The notes below the pieces were generated by a model. It did no database searches, was not told the DNA's origin, and was given only the letters and a program-made list of their open reading frames with translations. The translations under genes were made by a program, and so were the position numbers. From Hippasteria phrygiana (taxonomy: Eukaryota; Echinodermata; Asteroidea; Valvatida; Goniasteridae), in contig JAZGUH010000765.1 of the NCBI GenBank assembly GCA_037893225.1, positions 248,001 through 312,000 of the forward strand: a stretch of DNA of 64,000 bases, written 5' to 3'. Positions within the stretch are counted from its first letter, which is position 1; every line of letters begins with the position of its first letter. Of the stretch, positions 10,326-21,445 are shown piece by piece.

Positions 10326-11014
10326 CAAGACCCAGCTTTCAAAGCTGATAATGAAACAGTTGTCTGGAAATAGACCGCAAGTTTCAACTTGTTCGAATCT
10401 CCGTCGCGAATGTTCCATGACCGTCAACTTCGTTTCTCGTTCACGTTGGCGTGAAGCATAAACCGGTCTTTACAGCGTTATGTGCGATGTTCCAGAAAAT
10501 TAAAAACAGAAAGTTTACACGGTATAGCTCAAAAAGAATGTTCTACGTTCCTCTCTTTAAAGAGGAGTCTTCAAAGCTCTGGGGCTCTTTAAGGGGACCT
10601 CTTTGAAGAGAGGAGCGGGCAACATCCGTATGTCACAAAACACTTCATTTGATCGCTCGGAATTGATATTTGACCCAAAATGACTACTGTCGAATGCTCT
10701 TTGCTCCAATCGAAGGATGTGTGTAATTCGAGAAGCACGGTGTATGCAGAAACATTCCCCAAGACGTATACGCTATAAGATTTGATCGCTTTTATCGAGT
10801 CAAAATCCCCGCAGTAATCCCCACACGATTATGCTTTTACAATGATTCAAGCAGCCTTTAAAAACTCTTCCTCAGCACCGCTACCCCCCGGAAGTAACGT
10901 TAATCACCAGGCGAAATGTGATCTCGAGGTGCGTCAGCAAGAACAGGGATAATTTTTCACCGTACCTAAGTTATCTGAATGATACCGACAGGCTCTGTTC
11001 ACATTCTGAGACGC
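10326..11014. other. Unassigned stretch with one hairpin
   Basis: Contains an imperfect inverted repeat at about 10550-10616: CCTCTCTTTAAAGAGG at the left pairs with CCTCTTTGAAGAGAGG at the right. Otherwise no gene or repeat pair recognised. Confidence 0.5.
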
Positions 11015-11950
11015 TGGCAAAACAACATTAGCTATAAAATGATGTTTAGCTTTTAAACACGTTGAAAACATGTTTACAGATAAACGCGTAAAATGTTTAC
11101 AGTTAAACGCGTTAAATGTAAAAATTATGTTTAGCTTTTAAACACGTTGAAAACGTGTTTAAAAGCTGAAAACGTTGAAAACATGTTTACAGTTACACGC
11201 GTTTATAGGAATGTGTTTAAATGCTAAACGCTTATCCCCTTTTTAACGCCACTAAACTAAACATGTTTAGCTTTTCGACACGTTTAGATATTTACATTGA
11301 ACTGCGTTTAGGATCAGGAAAGTATTTTGATGCTAAACCCATGATCACTGTACATGTCACAAAGCTAAACATGATTAGCTTTCGGAGACATATTTAGATA
11401 TTTTACAATGACATGCGTTTAGAAAAGTGTTTAATTCCTAAACCTCAATTTTCAATGGCTAAACACTACCCGTCAATACGCTAAACACGTTTAGTATGTA
11501 AACGTGTTTACAGACTGACAGCAAGAAAGTGTTTAGAAAAGTGTTTAATTGAAAAACAGTTTTTGCAATGCAAGCACATGTATATTTATAAATGAATTTT
11601 TAAAATTAAATTTCAAAGTTAAAACAGTATTATGCCTGTGTGCTACTTCAGCCTTCAGATTTATAACATGTACATGTACATGTATGATGTTGAATTTCAA
11701 TTGAATAAAGACACTTGAAAATGTTGAAATTGCTCTGTATTTGTAAAAAGTGTACCTAGTTTGTCATATTCTATAGTTTTATGTTGCCATTCTTCAAGCT
11801 TTTCTGCTGCTGACATTTCATTGCAGTATGTACCTTAGAGCAAGGAGTAAAGTCTAAACATGTCGTGTGCTAAACGTGTAAAATAAAGTGGGTACAAGAT
11901 TAGTGTTTAGAAATGTGTTTAGACTCTAAACGCCATTTTTACAGTATACT
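11015..11950. mobile_element. GTTTA/TAAAC-saturated element, main copy
   Basis: Over 900 bp are filled with AAACATGTTTA, AAACGCGTT, GTTTAGCTTTTAAACACG and variants, on both strands. It ends at about 11950 with GCCATTTTTACAGTATAC, i.e. an ACTGTAAAAA-type end on the minus strand. Parts of it recur at 33985-34160 (CAATGGCTAAACACTA, CGTCAATACGCTAAACA, AGTATGTAAACGTGTTTAC) and 37255-37312. No transposase. The density suggests internal motif amplification. Confidence 0.75.
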
Positions 11951-12195
11951 ACACATCAGACCTCATCGAAAACGTCAGTCATGTTGTCTTGGTGTAAACA
12001 TGCCAACTTGAGATTTATCAACATCGACCTTGAAATCCGGACAGAGAGCACAAAAGGCATTCCATAAATGCATGGGTTGTAGGTCATTCAAGCACGAGAT
12101 AAATTTTTAACGGGAGAGTTGCTTTGCCTCAAATTACGCCATTAACCAAACCATTTCACCTCTGACATTAAAGATATCATTTTCCGCAATATTAT

Positions 12196-12513
12196 TTAAA
12201 CCAGCAACTCAGTGCACTTGTCATCAAGACATAATTCGACAAGTTTTTTGGTTTTTGATAATTGCACACGCAACCCTTCAATCCCTAAGGCTCGAGACAA
12301 ATCTTCAGCGGTTAAAATGTCAATTGCCTCGTAGAATAAAAATGTATAAAATGCGGTAGCGTGGAGCGAGGTAATGAACCATCTCGCTAAGCCCCTTCGA
12401 GTGTGTAAATTGATGATCAGACGTATACGTACGAGCAAATTTCGAACTTCTCTCAATGTGAGTCCAGGCGTCAAGTAGGTCACATTCGCAACCCATACAG
12501 ACCTTTTCTTCAC
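12196..12513 (-). CDS. Uncertain ORF, unknown product
   Basis: A 105-codon frame without any internal methionine; it opens at a GTG, so if real it is an exon interior or fragment. The last 45 residues (ILTAEDLSRALGIEGL... KKLVELCLDDKCTELLV) look protein-like: acidic/basic alternation, leucine spacing as in a short helical bundle. I do not recognise a family. No convincing splice acceptor precedes it. It might be an old transposon or gene fragment, or chance. Confidence 0.2.
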   Translation of the reverse strand: MKKRSVWVANVTYLTPGLTLREVRNLLVRIRLIINLHTRRGLARWFITSLHATAFYTFLFYEAIDILTAEDLSRALGIEGLRVQLSKTKKLVELCLDDKCTELLV

Positions 12514-12914
12514 AATTATTACTTCGGTGCCCTGAGTGATTAAAACGAACAGGTCGTCGTAACGCCGTTGGAAATTAATTCGTGGAATAGCTTAAGTTTA
12601 TACGGTCCCGGGCTTGAGGAAGGTTAACCGACGGCGGTGCATTAACACACTGTGGGAGTGTGCTCGTGAATTCCGGGAGGCGGCCATTCGGTGTTTTTTT
12701 CTTTGAGCCGTTCCTGTGTGTATGTATGTGAAGATGGTAACTAATTCGGTCTGGTACACCCCCCAAGCAAGTCAGATTATTCTTATGCCTGTCTTTCGGC
12801 AGTATCGATGTTGGGTGTTTGTGTTAGCGTCCGTCATCGGGGATCTCTTTCTTGCCCGGCCAGGAGCGTTGTTTCTTTGTTGAATTTGTAATGGGTCTAT
12901 TGCATGGCGTATCT

Positions 12915-13072
12915 TATAGAGTACCGAAGTCTGACGTCAGTTGGCATGACAACTGGTTCCAAACAAATGTAAATTTCGACTGTTCCTTTGTTAACAGCCA
13001 GTCATGCAAACACATAACAAAAGTATTCTGGTTCCAAACATTGCATTGACGTCATTACTTCGGTGCTCTATA
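12915..13072. mobile_element. MITE with TATAGAGTACCGAAGT ends, copy 1
   Basis: Left end TATAGAGTACCGAAGT then TGACGTCAGTTG; right end CATTGACGTCATTACTTCGGTGCTCTATA in complement. A second copy is at 43344-43462 and also shares the interior GGTTCCAAACA. TA at the outer edges suggests a TA duplication. The TGACGTCA word is a perfect CRE, present twice per copy as part of the ends. Confidence 0.85.
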
Positions 13073-13074
13073 TC

Positions 13075-13300
13075 GGGTGTCTTCCAAAAAGGTTACCCAT
13101 ACCAGCAAAGAGAAACTATGAGCAAGCTGTGTACATAATGACCATTATTATGGTTTTTATCATATAAGCTTTTGACTGATATCTTGGATGCATTTCTCTG
13201 GTCAGGCATCACTGACTTCTTTTGTCGTGAAATGATATGTAAAAACCTTCTTAAGACATCACTTGTAAAAGCAATTACAATACCATACGCACTTGCCAAA
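13075..13300. mobile_element. Dispersed repeat R1, copy 2
   Basis: Homologous to 1037-1250 (see that entry). It starts at GGGTGTC only two bases after the preceding MITE ends, so the two elements abut. On the minus strand the frame contains RRFLHIISRQKKSVMP and KNHNNGHYVHS, the latter like the G-G-H-x-E-H tail of some Tc1-like transposases, but this is weak. Confidence 0.55.
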
Positions 13301-13356
13301 ATCCTCCACCCTTCAACTTCGAAATGAGCACGAGCCGAGAGAAGGTACTGTTATAC

Positions 13357-13478
13357 GTTAAGGAGAAACGACGAAAAAGTGGACATCCTTTGATTGGAAT
13401 GGGCGAGGACGCGAAGCGTCCGAGCCCATTGGAATCAAAGAATGTCCACCTTTTGAGTCGTTTCTCCGACTTAAACTA
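13357..13478. repeat. Second long hairpin with GCGAAGC tip
   Basis: Left arm from CGTTAAGGAGAAACGAC pairs with right arm GTCGTTTCTCCGACTTAA; about 42 bp of the inner arm pair with few mismatches (AGTGGACATCCTTTGATT...). The tip is GAGGACGCGAAGCGTCCGAG with GCGAAGC at 13411-13417. Sequence of the arms differs from the 9266 hairpin, yet the tip design is the same. Confidence 0.85.
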
Positions 13479-13539
13479 CGTCTCTTTCACCCATTGTCAA
13501 GATTTCAAGGGACCTAAAAGTCCATTCTTAAAGCTTTGA

Positions 13540-15407
13540 GGTATGAGATGAATTAAATGAATTAAGTTAACTGTACATTCTTAAACAAGAATCTACACTT
13601 TTCTGAATAGAGTGACGTCACAAGAGTAGTTTAACCTCTGGATAGGGCTGTGCGGGAATGGTGAAATTGTCGGTTCATTTTCTTTGAAAGAAACATGAAG
13701 TCTACTTACCGATGATTGACCAAGATGTTGTACCGTGTGAAGATGAAATACACCTTTAGACATCTCTGGTGGGCACAAGATGCCCAGCCACCAGACCCCT
13801 TGTTCTCAAAAATCGCTTACAGGAACTTTTGGGGACAGAGTAATCGCATTGAATCACGCTGTGTCACCCGATTTCGCACATTGCAACTTTTTCTTACGGT
13901 AGTACTTAAAAGACTTAAATTTCTGATGCAGATTGATCAAAACCAGTACTGAAAAAATATCTTCTTTCGAAGTCTAGAATTTCCTGTATAGAAAAACCAA
14001 AACCCGTATACGCAGTTCCTTAGGTATATTCACCCGAAGTCAATTAGAAACCACTCGGATCCATTAATTTCACAACCAAAGCGAAACAACACGTCCTCAC
14101 CTCGGGATAATGCGCTTGTTTTGATGTGCCGCGCGGCGCATAATGCGCGGACGGTAACCGAATTCGAAGATTTCGCACCACTTATTGGGCCGAAATTGCA
14201 TCAGGTCGCCCTAATTGGGACCCAATATAGACCCCAAATCGAGTTAGGTCCTGGCTGCATGCCAGCGCGTCACAGAGCAGCGGAGATCGGGCGGCTATAC
14301 GCCTCTCCCGCCAGGCCGCGCTTTGACTGACGAAGGGACGGCAGTATTTACAGATTTGCGGAATTAACACCAACCGGATCGCGTCAACACAGACCGTGAC
14401 CTTATTGTCAACCCTGAATTAGATTGGAGTGGAAATTGTTGAATACTTAGTTGGCAATAACCTGATGATGGCGTTGACGTCCGTTGTTCTGATGTCGTTT
14501 CTGCCGCACCAGCTTTTCACCGGGGGGAAAATGGGGTCACATAATAGAAACGGCTTGTCGGGAGTTAAAGCAGTAAGGGACATAGTGTCTTAAATGCGCC
14601 CAATTAGGCTACTCAAAGCGTTTGCTCTAAAATATTTCTGAATGAGAAGATGTTTACAGAAAAGTAGAGTATGATGACGTGCAGAGATAATGTGAGATAT
14701 GGTGTTTTTTAAAAGACTTTAAAGCTGAATGTCCCGAGGCTACAAACGAATAATGGAGGCAAACTGTTTGAACGAGCAAACGCTTATACACTCTGTATCA
14801 ACTTGGTCTTAACTTTACACGTGATGATTGTCTTATACATTAACACTGTGTTTATAGGAGGAGAGTCTCGCTTATTAACAGCGCTACTTATCTTCAGTCG
14901 ATTTGTTTGTGGCATGTCTAATTGGAAAGCTCATACCTAATGCTAACGAAGTAGCAATTAAATAGATAAAAAACAAAACAACGCACGGACATGACGGCTT
15001 TTATTTGATGAACAAACTTTCGATCGTCGAAATTTGGAAGTACTGCAGTCACTGATGACTGGAGTACATAACTAGATAGAAGCTTCGTGCTGTTTGTTCG
15101 ACTACAATGTTGCCATCCGTTTCCACAAGCATACCATTAACTAAGGCTCACTCACATGACTTTAGCTCTAAACTATTTCAGACATTTTGGAAAAGAAAAT
15201 CCATTTACTAAACAATTCAATATTTGTCGGCGATCGCGAAAATATGATAAATTATTACCCGTCAGAAAGCAGAATACACTGAAAAGTTGTCCATTTTTAT
15301 AAGTTATTCTAGCTTCCCATCCTAAAAAAAACACACCAAAATATAGTAAAAGGCGAAATTTTCCGTTCAGAAATGATCTTTGCCACCTACAAGTAAACAA
15401 CAAGTTC
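13540..15407. other. Unassigned stretch, no gene seen
   Basis: About 1.9 kb. The block 14100-14400 is richer in CpG than its neighbours. No reading frame has a recognisable motif and no repeat partner was found in the window. Confidence 0.4.
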
Positions 15408-15676
15408 GGGAGTCAGGTTGGCCTTGTGGTGCTTTCCTCGCCTTCCACTGCTGTGACCCGGGTTCGAATCCCACCAGGGCCGACATGTGAACTGGGTTTT
15501 CAGGCCCTGCCTGATTCCGTGGGGTTTCCCCTAAATATATCATTCTGGGGTTTTCCTTCCCACCTCTAAAACTGAAATTTCTTCGTCGTCTTCCTACAGG
15601 TTTCTTCAAAGGCTTTCGAGCTACAATGCGATATGCGCTTTTGAGGAATCCATGGTTTCATAACCAAAAAATTAAT
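15408..15676 (+). mobile_element. tRNA-derived SINE, family A, copy 2
   Basis: Head AGTCAGGTTGGCCTTGTGGT (box A) and GGGTTCGAATCCCAC (an intact box B), then TGCCTGATTCCGTGGGGTTT, CATTCTGGGGTTTTCC, TTTCTTCGTCGTCTTCCT and GCGATATGCGCTTTTGAGGA. This is the best-preserved head of the three copies. It ends in an A-rich ACCAAAAAATTAAT stretch. Confidence 0.85.
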
Positions 15677-16656
15677 ATGTATAAACATGTAAACATGTGA
15701 ATAATCATTAAAAACTCTATTTTAAGGTGACGCTATAAGCCTTGGCCAGATTGAGGCCTTGTACATCTGGCACAAGCGGTGTTCACACGTGGCCGAAAGG
15801 GAATCTTCGACCGCGTTATCAAAAAGAGTCTACCGAGCGACATCAGCGGCGACTAACTTAACTTGCCAGGTTCCAGCCGCCTGTTCACGGTGGCTGGGAG
15901 TCGCCAATGAATCGTTCCTGATCAATTCATTCGCTCAACCTGTTGCACTTTTCACTATGTCCTCATTTGGTTCACCTGCTAGACTCACGTTTTTGTAATA
16001 GAATAAATCTGACTGCATGTGCATTGGCAAATAGAATTAGGGATCTAAGGCATTTGGCATGACACAAAATAAGAACATTTGTTTATTAAGTTGCTTCCAA
16101 TCAGTGGCCCTAACACCCCCCGGAGATCAAAACGAAACTGAGGTCACCTTTAAAAGACGCAAAACATCAATAAATAAGTAAAAATGGCATCAATTTTTCC
16201 CTTCAAAATGTGCAATTTGCCCCCCCCCCCCGGCCTAAAATCTGGATACACCACTGCCCCCAATTTTGTTGGAATATAGTGCCGTTACCAAGGGTGCGAG
16301 TTTGACAACACACAAGCAACCTTCAAAATAGACTGTGGGCCGAAACACGTCCAAACAATGGGGTTTGCATATCCTGAATGCTATCCATAATGATTGGTAA
16401 AATGGGTTAGCTTTCTTAATGACATAAGTCTTTACGAAAACGTAATTACGAAAACGATTTACGCTTAACGTAACGTAATGAAGCACAGGTAAGCCAAGTA
16501 CGCCATCGTACACAAAAGTCAGGGGAGAGAAAACATTAATAGTATGGTTAACCATTACGTCTGAGGACTTGGGACAATAGGGTATTAGTGATAAGTCCAA
16601 ACAATTTGGAACAATAGAAGAGAACAACTTGTGTGAGTCCTCAGTATAGTAAAACA
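15677..16656. other. Unassigned stretch
   Basis: Includes a C run at about 16219-16231. The 140-codon minus frame at 16235-16657 has no recognisable domain and I treat it as chance. Confidence 0.4.
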
Positions 16657-17238
16657 TGCTCTAACCTTGCATACTCTGTGTGGACATGTGAACAAAAGAT
16701 GTCCTCACGAAGCAGGAAGACTGAACCTTATGTGGACTTGCCCACGTTCACACAAGGTTTCCCCCTCTCTGAAAAACAGCTTTAGAGGCATTTTGGGGTT
16801 TGGGTTATCTGTCGCAAAATGAAGAGGTACATTGTATACTTAAGGGATCACGAGAGCTATTTTAATCAAGTCCCCTCTCGCCCGCTGTTGCCAAGTCGTC
16901 GCTGCGGGCAGCAAACAATTTGAAGTCATAGGACGAACTCCCTTTTGTGTCTAGCACTTGGCACAAAAGGTGAGTTCGTCCTATGACGTGATTTGTTTGC
17001 TGCCCACAGCGACGACTTTTAGACAAATGGCACCAGCGGGCTGTGCTGCGCTAGAGGGGACTTGATAAAAATAGCTCTCAAAAGTCACTTTTTGGGTATT
17101 TCATGGCAGAAATAGTTTGCTGTTTGATTTTACAATACGCAATCTGCATACAAATAGAAAATGACGCAGACTTCTCTTAGCAATCAACATCATCTTTAAC
17201 TACATGAAAATAAAGGAATGTCCACACTATGGAACGTA
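16657..17238 (+). repeat. Dispersed repeat X, copy 1, with nested insertion
   Basis: Matches 59653-59951: TGCTCTAACCTTGCATACTC, GATGTCCTCACGAAGCAGGA, CTCTGAAAAACAGCTTTAGA, CATTTTGGGGTT, GTCGCAAAATGAAG, and the end CTACATGAA.A.AAAGGAATG with TCCACACTA. A TGTGGACA / TGTCCACA pair near the two ends may be a short terminal inverted repeat. The right part is separated by the fold-back at 16852-17079, which the second copy lacks. Confidence 0.75.
16852..17079. mobile_element. 228 bp fold-back element nested in repeat X
   Basis: Inverted repeat with ends GAGAGCTATTTT...AAGTCCCCTC and its complement. Deeper matching blocks are CGTCGCTG(C/T)GGGCAGCAAAC and CATAGGACGAACTC. The centre is at about 16970 (TCTAGCACTTGG). 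It has no equivalent in the second copy of repeat X, so it inserted later. Confidence 0.85.
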
Positions 17239-17929
17239 TAAAGCTTCATAGTTCCAACGTCCCTGATTCTAATGCCTCTTTTGAAACCCTCGTCCCGTGC
17301 GCCCCAGACCCTTCGAGCCCCGCTTACCCTAAATGCCCTGAAAAGTTCAGAGAGGTTGAAGCGGTGATTCCCCTTTTCTTTAATCGCCCCAATTACAGAT
17401 TGAACCCGTGTAGATCCCCTTTGGACCACCCCAGGCTGAACGGCCTACCGCGGGACTTAGGAGGGACTTACCATAGCCCCGCGAGGTTTAATCTTGTTGT
17501 GCTGTGTGCGCGCGAAGCAGCATCATCACAGGTCCACGGAGCAAACATGCCAAAACTTCCAGCGCATATTTTTTCGCATTTAACCTGCCCTGTAAATATA
17601 TTTTATTTACAGAAAGAGCGTTTTGAGGCCAATGCAGTTGAGAAATCTTAAAGATAAAGAGTACAAATTTACTCCAGTCAATATTACTTTGTTTTATATA
17701 AATACGTATCACCTCTCCGGCAGAATCTGCTTGATTTAAGCACTAACTGGTTAATTTCATTTAAATACAGGTAAATGTACGTCCATTTAAATTCGAAATT
17801 AGTGAAAATTATTTGCACTTTTCCAAACTACCCCTTCACGAAATGTTTGAATCCAGTTCTGTAACGCTAGCGCTTGGGAAGAGCGGCGCAAGACGCGCAA
17901 CGCGCACACCATTTGCATTTTGCACACAA
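17239..17929. other. Unassigned stretch
   Basis: A 140-codon plus-strand frame (17229-17651) overlaps the end of repeat X, is proline-rich at its start and shows no domain; not accepted as a gene. Confidence 0.4.
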
Positions 17930-18113
17930 TAAGACAGTTCAGTATTTCAACTGCGCATGTGCACAATGACATTTTATCCCGAATAACCTTTGACCTTTGA
18001 GATACCGAAGTGGCTTATTCAATCAGAATGGGCGTTCGCGTAACATTCCGTGACATTACGTCAGTAATTTTATCCCAAATAACCTTTGACCTTTGAGATA
18101 CCGAACTGGCTTA
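17930..18113 (+). mobile_element. MITE family TAAGCCAGTT, copy 2
   Basis: Shortest of three copies (with 6213-6430 and 33368-33583). TAAGACAGTTCAGTATTTCA at the left mirrors GAGATACCGAACTGGCTTA at the right. The phrase AACCTTTGACCTTTGAGATA appears twice, once in each half. Confidence 0.8.
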
Positions 18114-18123
18114 TACCAATGAT

Positions 18124-18202
18124 ATGCGTATAGTACGTCGTTGCTACGGGTATAGTACTTTGTTTGCTACGGGTATAGTTCTTTTTGCTGGGTATAGTAC
18201 CT
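18124..18202 (+). repeat. Short tandem array, GCTACGGGTATAGTAC unit
   Basis: Three to four degenerate units of about 20-24 bp built on GCTACGGGTATAGTAC, just after the MITE and before the tRNA-like sequence. Confidence 0.7.
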
Positions 18203-18210
18203 CCAAGTAA

Positions 18211-18285
18211 TAACAGCTCGGTGGCCGAGTGCTTAAGCGAGTCTTTTATCGATTCCTAAGTCGAGGGTTCGATTCCCGGCCTTTC
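18211..18285 (+). other. tRNA-like sequence (SINE head or pseudogene)
   Basis: Box A-like GGTGGCCGAGTGCTTAAGCG (type II Ser/Leu style D arm) and box B-like GAGGGTTCGATTCCCGGC. The acceptor ends do not pair and no clear anticodon arm with a 7-base loop can be drawn, so a working tRNA is unlikely. A tRNA pseudogene or the head of a third SINE family is more likely. Confidence 0.5.
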
Positions 18286-18538
18286 AGTATTTCCTTTTTC
18301 TCTCCAGAAATGTGATTGTCATTATTTATAAGAGTATTCATTTACCGTCTCCAAACACCAACTGTACAGTGTCTTGGTCGATAAGCGCAGTGCAGCTGGG
18401 ACCGCTCGTGAAGTCAGGTAAACATCTTCGTACAGGTTCATGGCACGTTTGGCTGACTCGGCAGTCAAGGCTTAGGGTGCCGACATGTTCCTCCCTTTAA
18501 AGGCCGGTGAAAAACTCTCGCGCGATCAGCCTACACAC

Positions 18539-18957
18539 GGTTTATAGTTGTCGCTGACGCGCAAACGAGCGGTCGCTGAAGGGCGCTGGCGACGTCGCTA
18601 CAGAGTTCAAATAAGTGAACTTTGACATGGTCGCTGACCTCACTTTTTTTCAATGGACCAATATAATTCCCTGATCGGTAAGAAACGATGAATATGCAAA
18701 TATGGCACACAGCATGAAAAATAAATATCACTCCGATAATTAATATTTATCGCAGCTAAAATAATTTAACGTTAAGCAGTGGCGATGCGTGATCGTCACA
18801 CGTCGAATTCGAATTCCAGACGCACTGCGCGTATGCTGCGCGTGTGTTTAAAAACGTCGCGTGACGACTATAAACTGCACAAAAAAGGCCTAGCGTCAAG
18901 CGACCATCAGCGTCGGACGATTTTCATCGCGCGACCGACTATAAACCAGCCTTCATG
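18539..18957. mobile_element. Inverted-repeat element, GGTTTATAGT ends
   Basis: GGTTTATAGTTGTCGCTGAC at the left; the right end in complement reads GGTTTATAGTCGGTCGC. GACGACTATAAACTG and GGTCGCTGA words recur inside, giving a nested palindromic look. 419 bp, no ORF. Confidence 0.6.
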
Positions 18958-19811
18958 GTGGTAGACCTTCCGGTTATATGGATTAGTGGGGAAGGAGGTG
19001 TAATGGACCGGGATCCGAGCCCCGAAGAGTCCTACATGGGAGCCGGTAAACCGGGTGTATGCAGCGCCCTGGCGAATCGTTGCACCTGAAATATAGCGTT
19101 CGTAACCTATACGAACAAAACAACGCTTTTTCAAGTAAACGTTGTGGGTGTTTACAGACGCGCGCGTGAAAGCAAAACGTTTTCAGATAATTTAAATAAT
19201 ATTTCTTCAGTCATGCACACAACGCGCAAACCCTCCAAACATGGCCGTGCTAGGGCGGCTTCAAAACACTTAGTGATGGAGTGCGGGGTTCAGTGGTCTG
19301 GGACCCAAAGTCCACTCACGCCTATTTAATCTATGTGTGGTAGAAAAAATAGAAGCTCCAGTTAGAAATGTTCCTATAACTAGGTCACCTATATCATTCA
19401 CGCGAGAATTGATCGAGTAATTCCATCTATAGATCCCGTCTTTGCAAACTCTGATCCATATGCGAGGGATTTCCAAGTTCTTGATGAGCCCAAGGCACCG
19501 GGGCTCACGCCTTCACCCTGGATGTACTTTAAGGTCTTCGTGATACCCCAAACCAAGTTGTTAATTCGTGGTGAACTCTTTTCAAGGCTCTTCATCCTCG
19601 GGATTTTTATCCTTCACATAGTAAGAAATCTGAGAGCGTGTTCGAATGAGAAAAGAATCTTAATAACCTTAGTAGTGGTGTAATAAAAGTGGGCCTGCCT
19701 ACGAACTGCGTTTTTTCTTTTTTTTTGTAAACTTTTTCCTTCAAATGTTCACCTTGTAGGACTAATAACAATGTGGTTCTCTTATCAGCGTTTTGTGCAG
19801 ACTTCACAACA
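18958..19811. other. Unassigned stretch
   Basis: No gene, RNA or within-window repeat recognised. Confidence 0.4.
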
Positions 19812-19975
19812 GGGGCGTCGCTAGATCACTTTGAGTGGGGGTGTCATCACAGTTTTGCCGACAGGCTGTGAGGGGGAAAAGAAGGGGGGGGGGGTCATCA
19901 CAATTTTGCCGACGGGACTAATGGAGGGGGGCGGGGGGGGGGGGGGGTTGTCACACACACACCTCTAGCGACAAC
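19812..19975. mobile_element. G-tract element with GCGTCGCTAGA ends
   Basis: Left GGGGCGTCGCTAGA is matched in reverse complement by TCTAGCGACAACC at the right. The interior is an imperfect duplication of GTCATCACARTTTTGCCGAC, each followed by a long G run (about 19885-19895 and 19926-19948). MITE-like. Confidence 0.6.
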
Positions 19976-20249
19976 CGTGCTTCTCAAACCCTTCACATTA
20001 TTTTTGTGTTACCCGTGATCATCACACTTTGAGGTCAGGATCGGCATAATATGTCGGTTATCCCCACAGCTACAGACGGCGTGCACACATGTACCTGTTA
20101 TACTCCTTGGTATCAGACATTGTGGAAAAGGCAATTGTACCGTTAATACATTTATTTACCACCCCATAGACATGATTTCTAAATGCTTGATACAATCGTC
20201 TCTTCTATATCCACCAGTACTGTACAAAACAAATCACCATCGGGCACAT

Positions 20250-20990
20250 GTTTAATCACAAAGTTCCGAGACGGCGCCTATAACAAGCAAAAAATTTACG
20301 TGATTTATATCTGGCCGCTATCCCCTTCAAAGTAGTCCCCTTCGGGGAGGAGCGATACACCACTCCCAGTGCTCCTGCCACGCTTGGAACACTCCCTTGA
20401 AATCCCACATCCCGTTCCGTAAGCGCGTCAAGCACCATCTGCGATTCTCGCTGGAACTCCTCCACAGTGTCAAAACGGCGACCCTTCAGCTTAAACTTCA
20501 TTTTGGGGAACAGAAAGAAGTCGCAGAGAGCCAAATCCGGCGAGTGGGGGGGGGGGGGGGGGGGGAGGCGGGAGCGACGATTGTGTTGTTGCGGGCGAGA
20601 AACTCGCGCGTTTTCAACGCGCTGTGACCAGGGGCGTTGTCATGTTGGAGCACCGCGAATGTCAAAGAAAACGATGAGCACGCTCTTGGTTGCGCTCGTG
20701 ACCTGACGCGCCTTCTTCGGTCTTGGAGACTGCGGGCTCTTCCACAGCGAAGGCTGCTGTTTGGTCTCTGGGTCGTAGCCGTAGACCCAACTCTCGTCAC
20801 CGCTGATGATCCTCGACATGAAGTTTGGGTCATCCCGGGCCTGTTGATGGAGATCCTCGCAGACTTTGACACGGTGCTGCTTCTGCTCAAGTTTCAGGTC
20901 CATGAAATCGCAAATGCGCACGTACCAGTGGTCACAAAAATGCGTGTAACACAGGTGCTGATGTTGATCAAGCGATGTAACTTGGAATAC
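20250..20990 (-). pseudogene. Mariner transposase, 5'-truncated and frameshifted
   Basis: Minus-strand frames together carry the mariner order of motifs: KLEQKQHRVKVC, SGDESWVYGYDPETKQQ (first catalytic Asp), RPKKARQV, LIVFFDIRG, LQHDNAPGHSA (second Asp), LALCDFFLFPKMKFKLKGRR (third Asp) and finally EGDYFEGD at 20343-20320 followed by TAA at 20307-20305. This is a D,D34D mariner of the kind also fused in SETMAR. At least three different frames are used, so it is dead. A poly-G run at about 20551-20572 (poly-C in gene sense, coding prolines) lies in the short interval between the second and third Asp. Sequence past about 20990, expected to hold the DNA-binding part, is not recognisable. The end near 20250 (TTTAATCACAAAGTTCCGAG) is probably the 3' inverted repeat. 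Confidence 0.85.
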
Positions 20991-21237
20991 TTACACACGA
21001 AAGTTATTGCTTACACCTGCTATATGCACATTACTGTGCTGCGCTCCGTTCGTTCATAACAGGAACAGTCTCGGAAATTTTTGATCGCACCTCGTACCTA
21101 ATAACATAACGACCAACACAATGCTGATTAAAATCCCTTCGTATGGACATTTTACGAAGGCCAGGTAATAGCCTCAAAAAGCCGATCGTGCCGATCGTGC
21201 ACTGAGTTTATGAGGTGAAAATAATTAGAGAGGGACT
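20991..21237. other. Unassigned stretch
   Basis: Contains a short direct repeat GCCGATCGT at about 21181-21198; nothing else recognised. Confidence 0.4.
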
Positions 21238-21445
21238 GAGATTGCGGGTAACACCATGTGAAATACATCTCTTCTAGGAAGATGTGTGGTTCTGAAAAGA
21301 ACCGGGATGAGTGTGTAACTCAACGTTTCGGACAGTGTGCTCTGTCCGTCCTCAGGAGTGTGAGTGTGAATCATATTCGATGTATTTCAACTCCCCCATG
21401 CAAGGCTAATTCTCCTTTGGAGAATCAACGCCACCTATAGGCCTA
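21238..21445 (-). mobile_element. Possible Penelope-like or similar retroelement tail
   Basis: Minus strand encodes, in pieces, LEDGQSTLSETLSYTL and RTTHLPRRDVFHMVLPA. The first piece is of the D-E-G-x-x-x-x-S-E-T type that often recurs near ends of Penelope-like and related retroelements. No polymerase or GIY-YIG motif is visible here, so the class is only a suggestion. Confidence 0.3.

Noticed and set aside
16235..16657. 140-codon minus-strand frame
   Set aside because: No domain, and bordered by repeat X; not supported.
18211..18285. Functional Ser/Leu-type tRNA
   Set aside because: No pairing acceptor stem and no proper anticodon arm.
20467..21059. Plus-strand frames of 79-140 codons
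   Set aside because: Shadows of the minus-strand mariner transposase.
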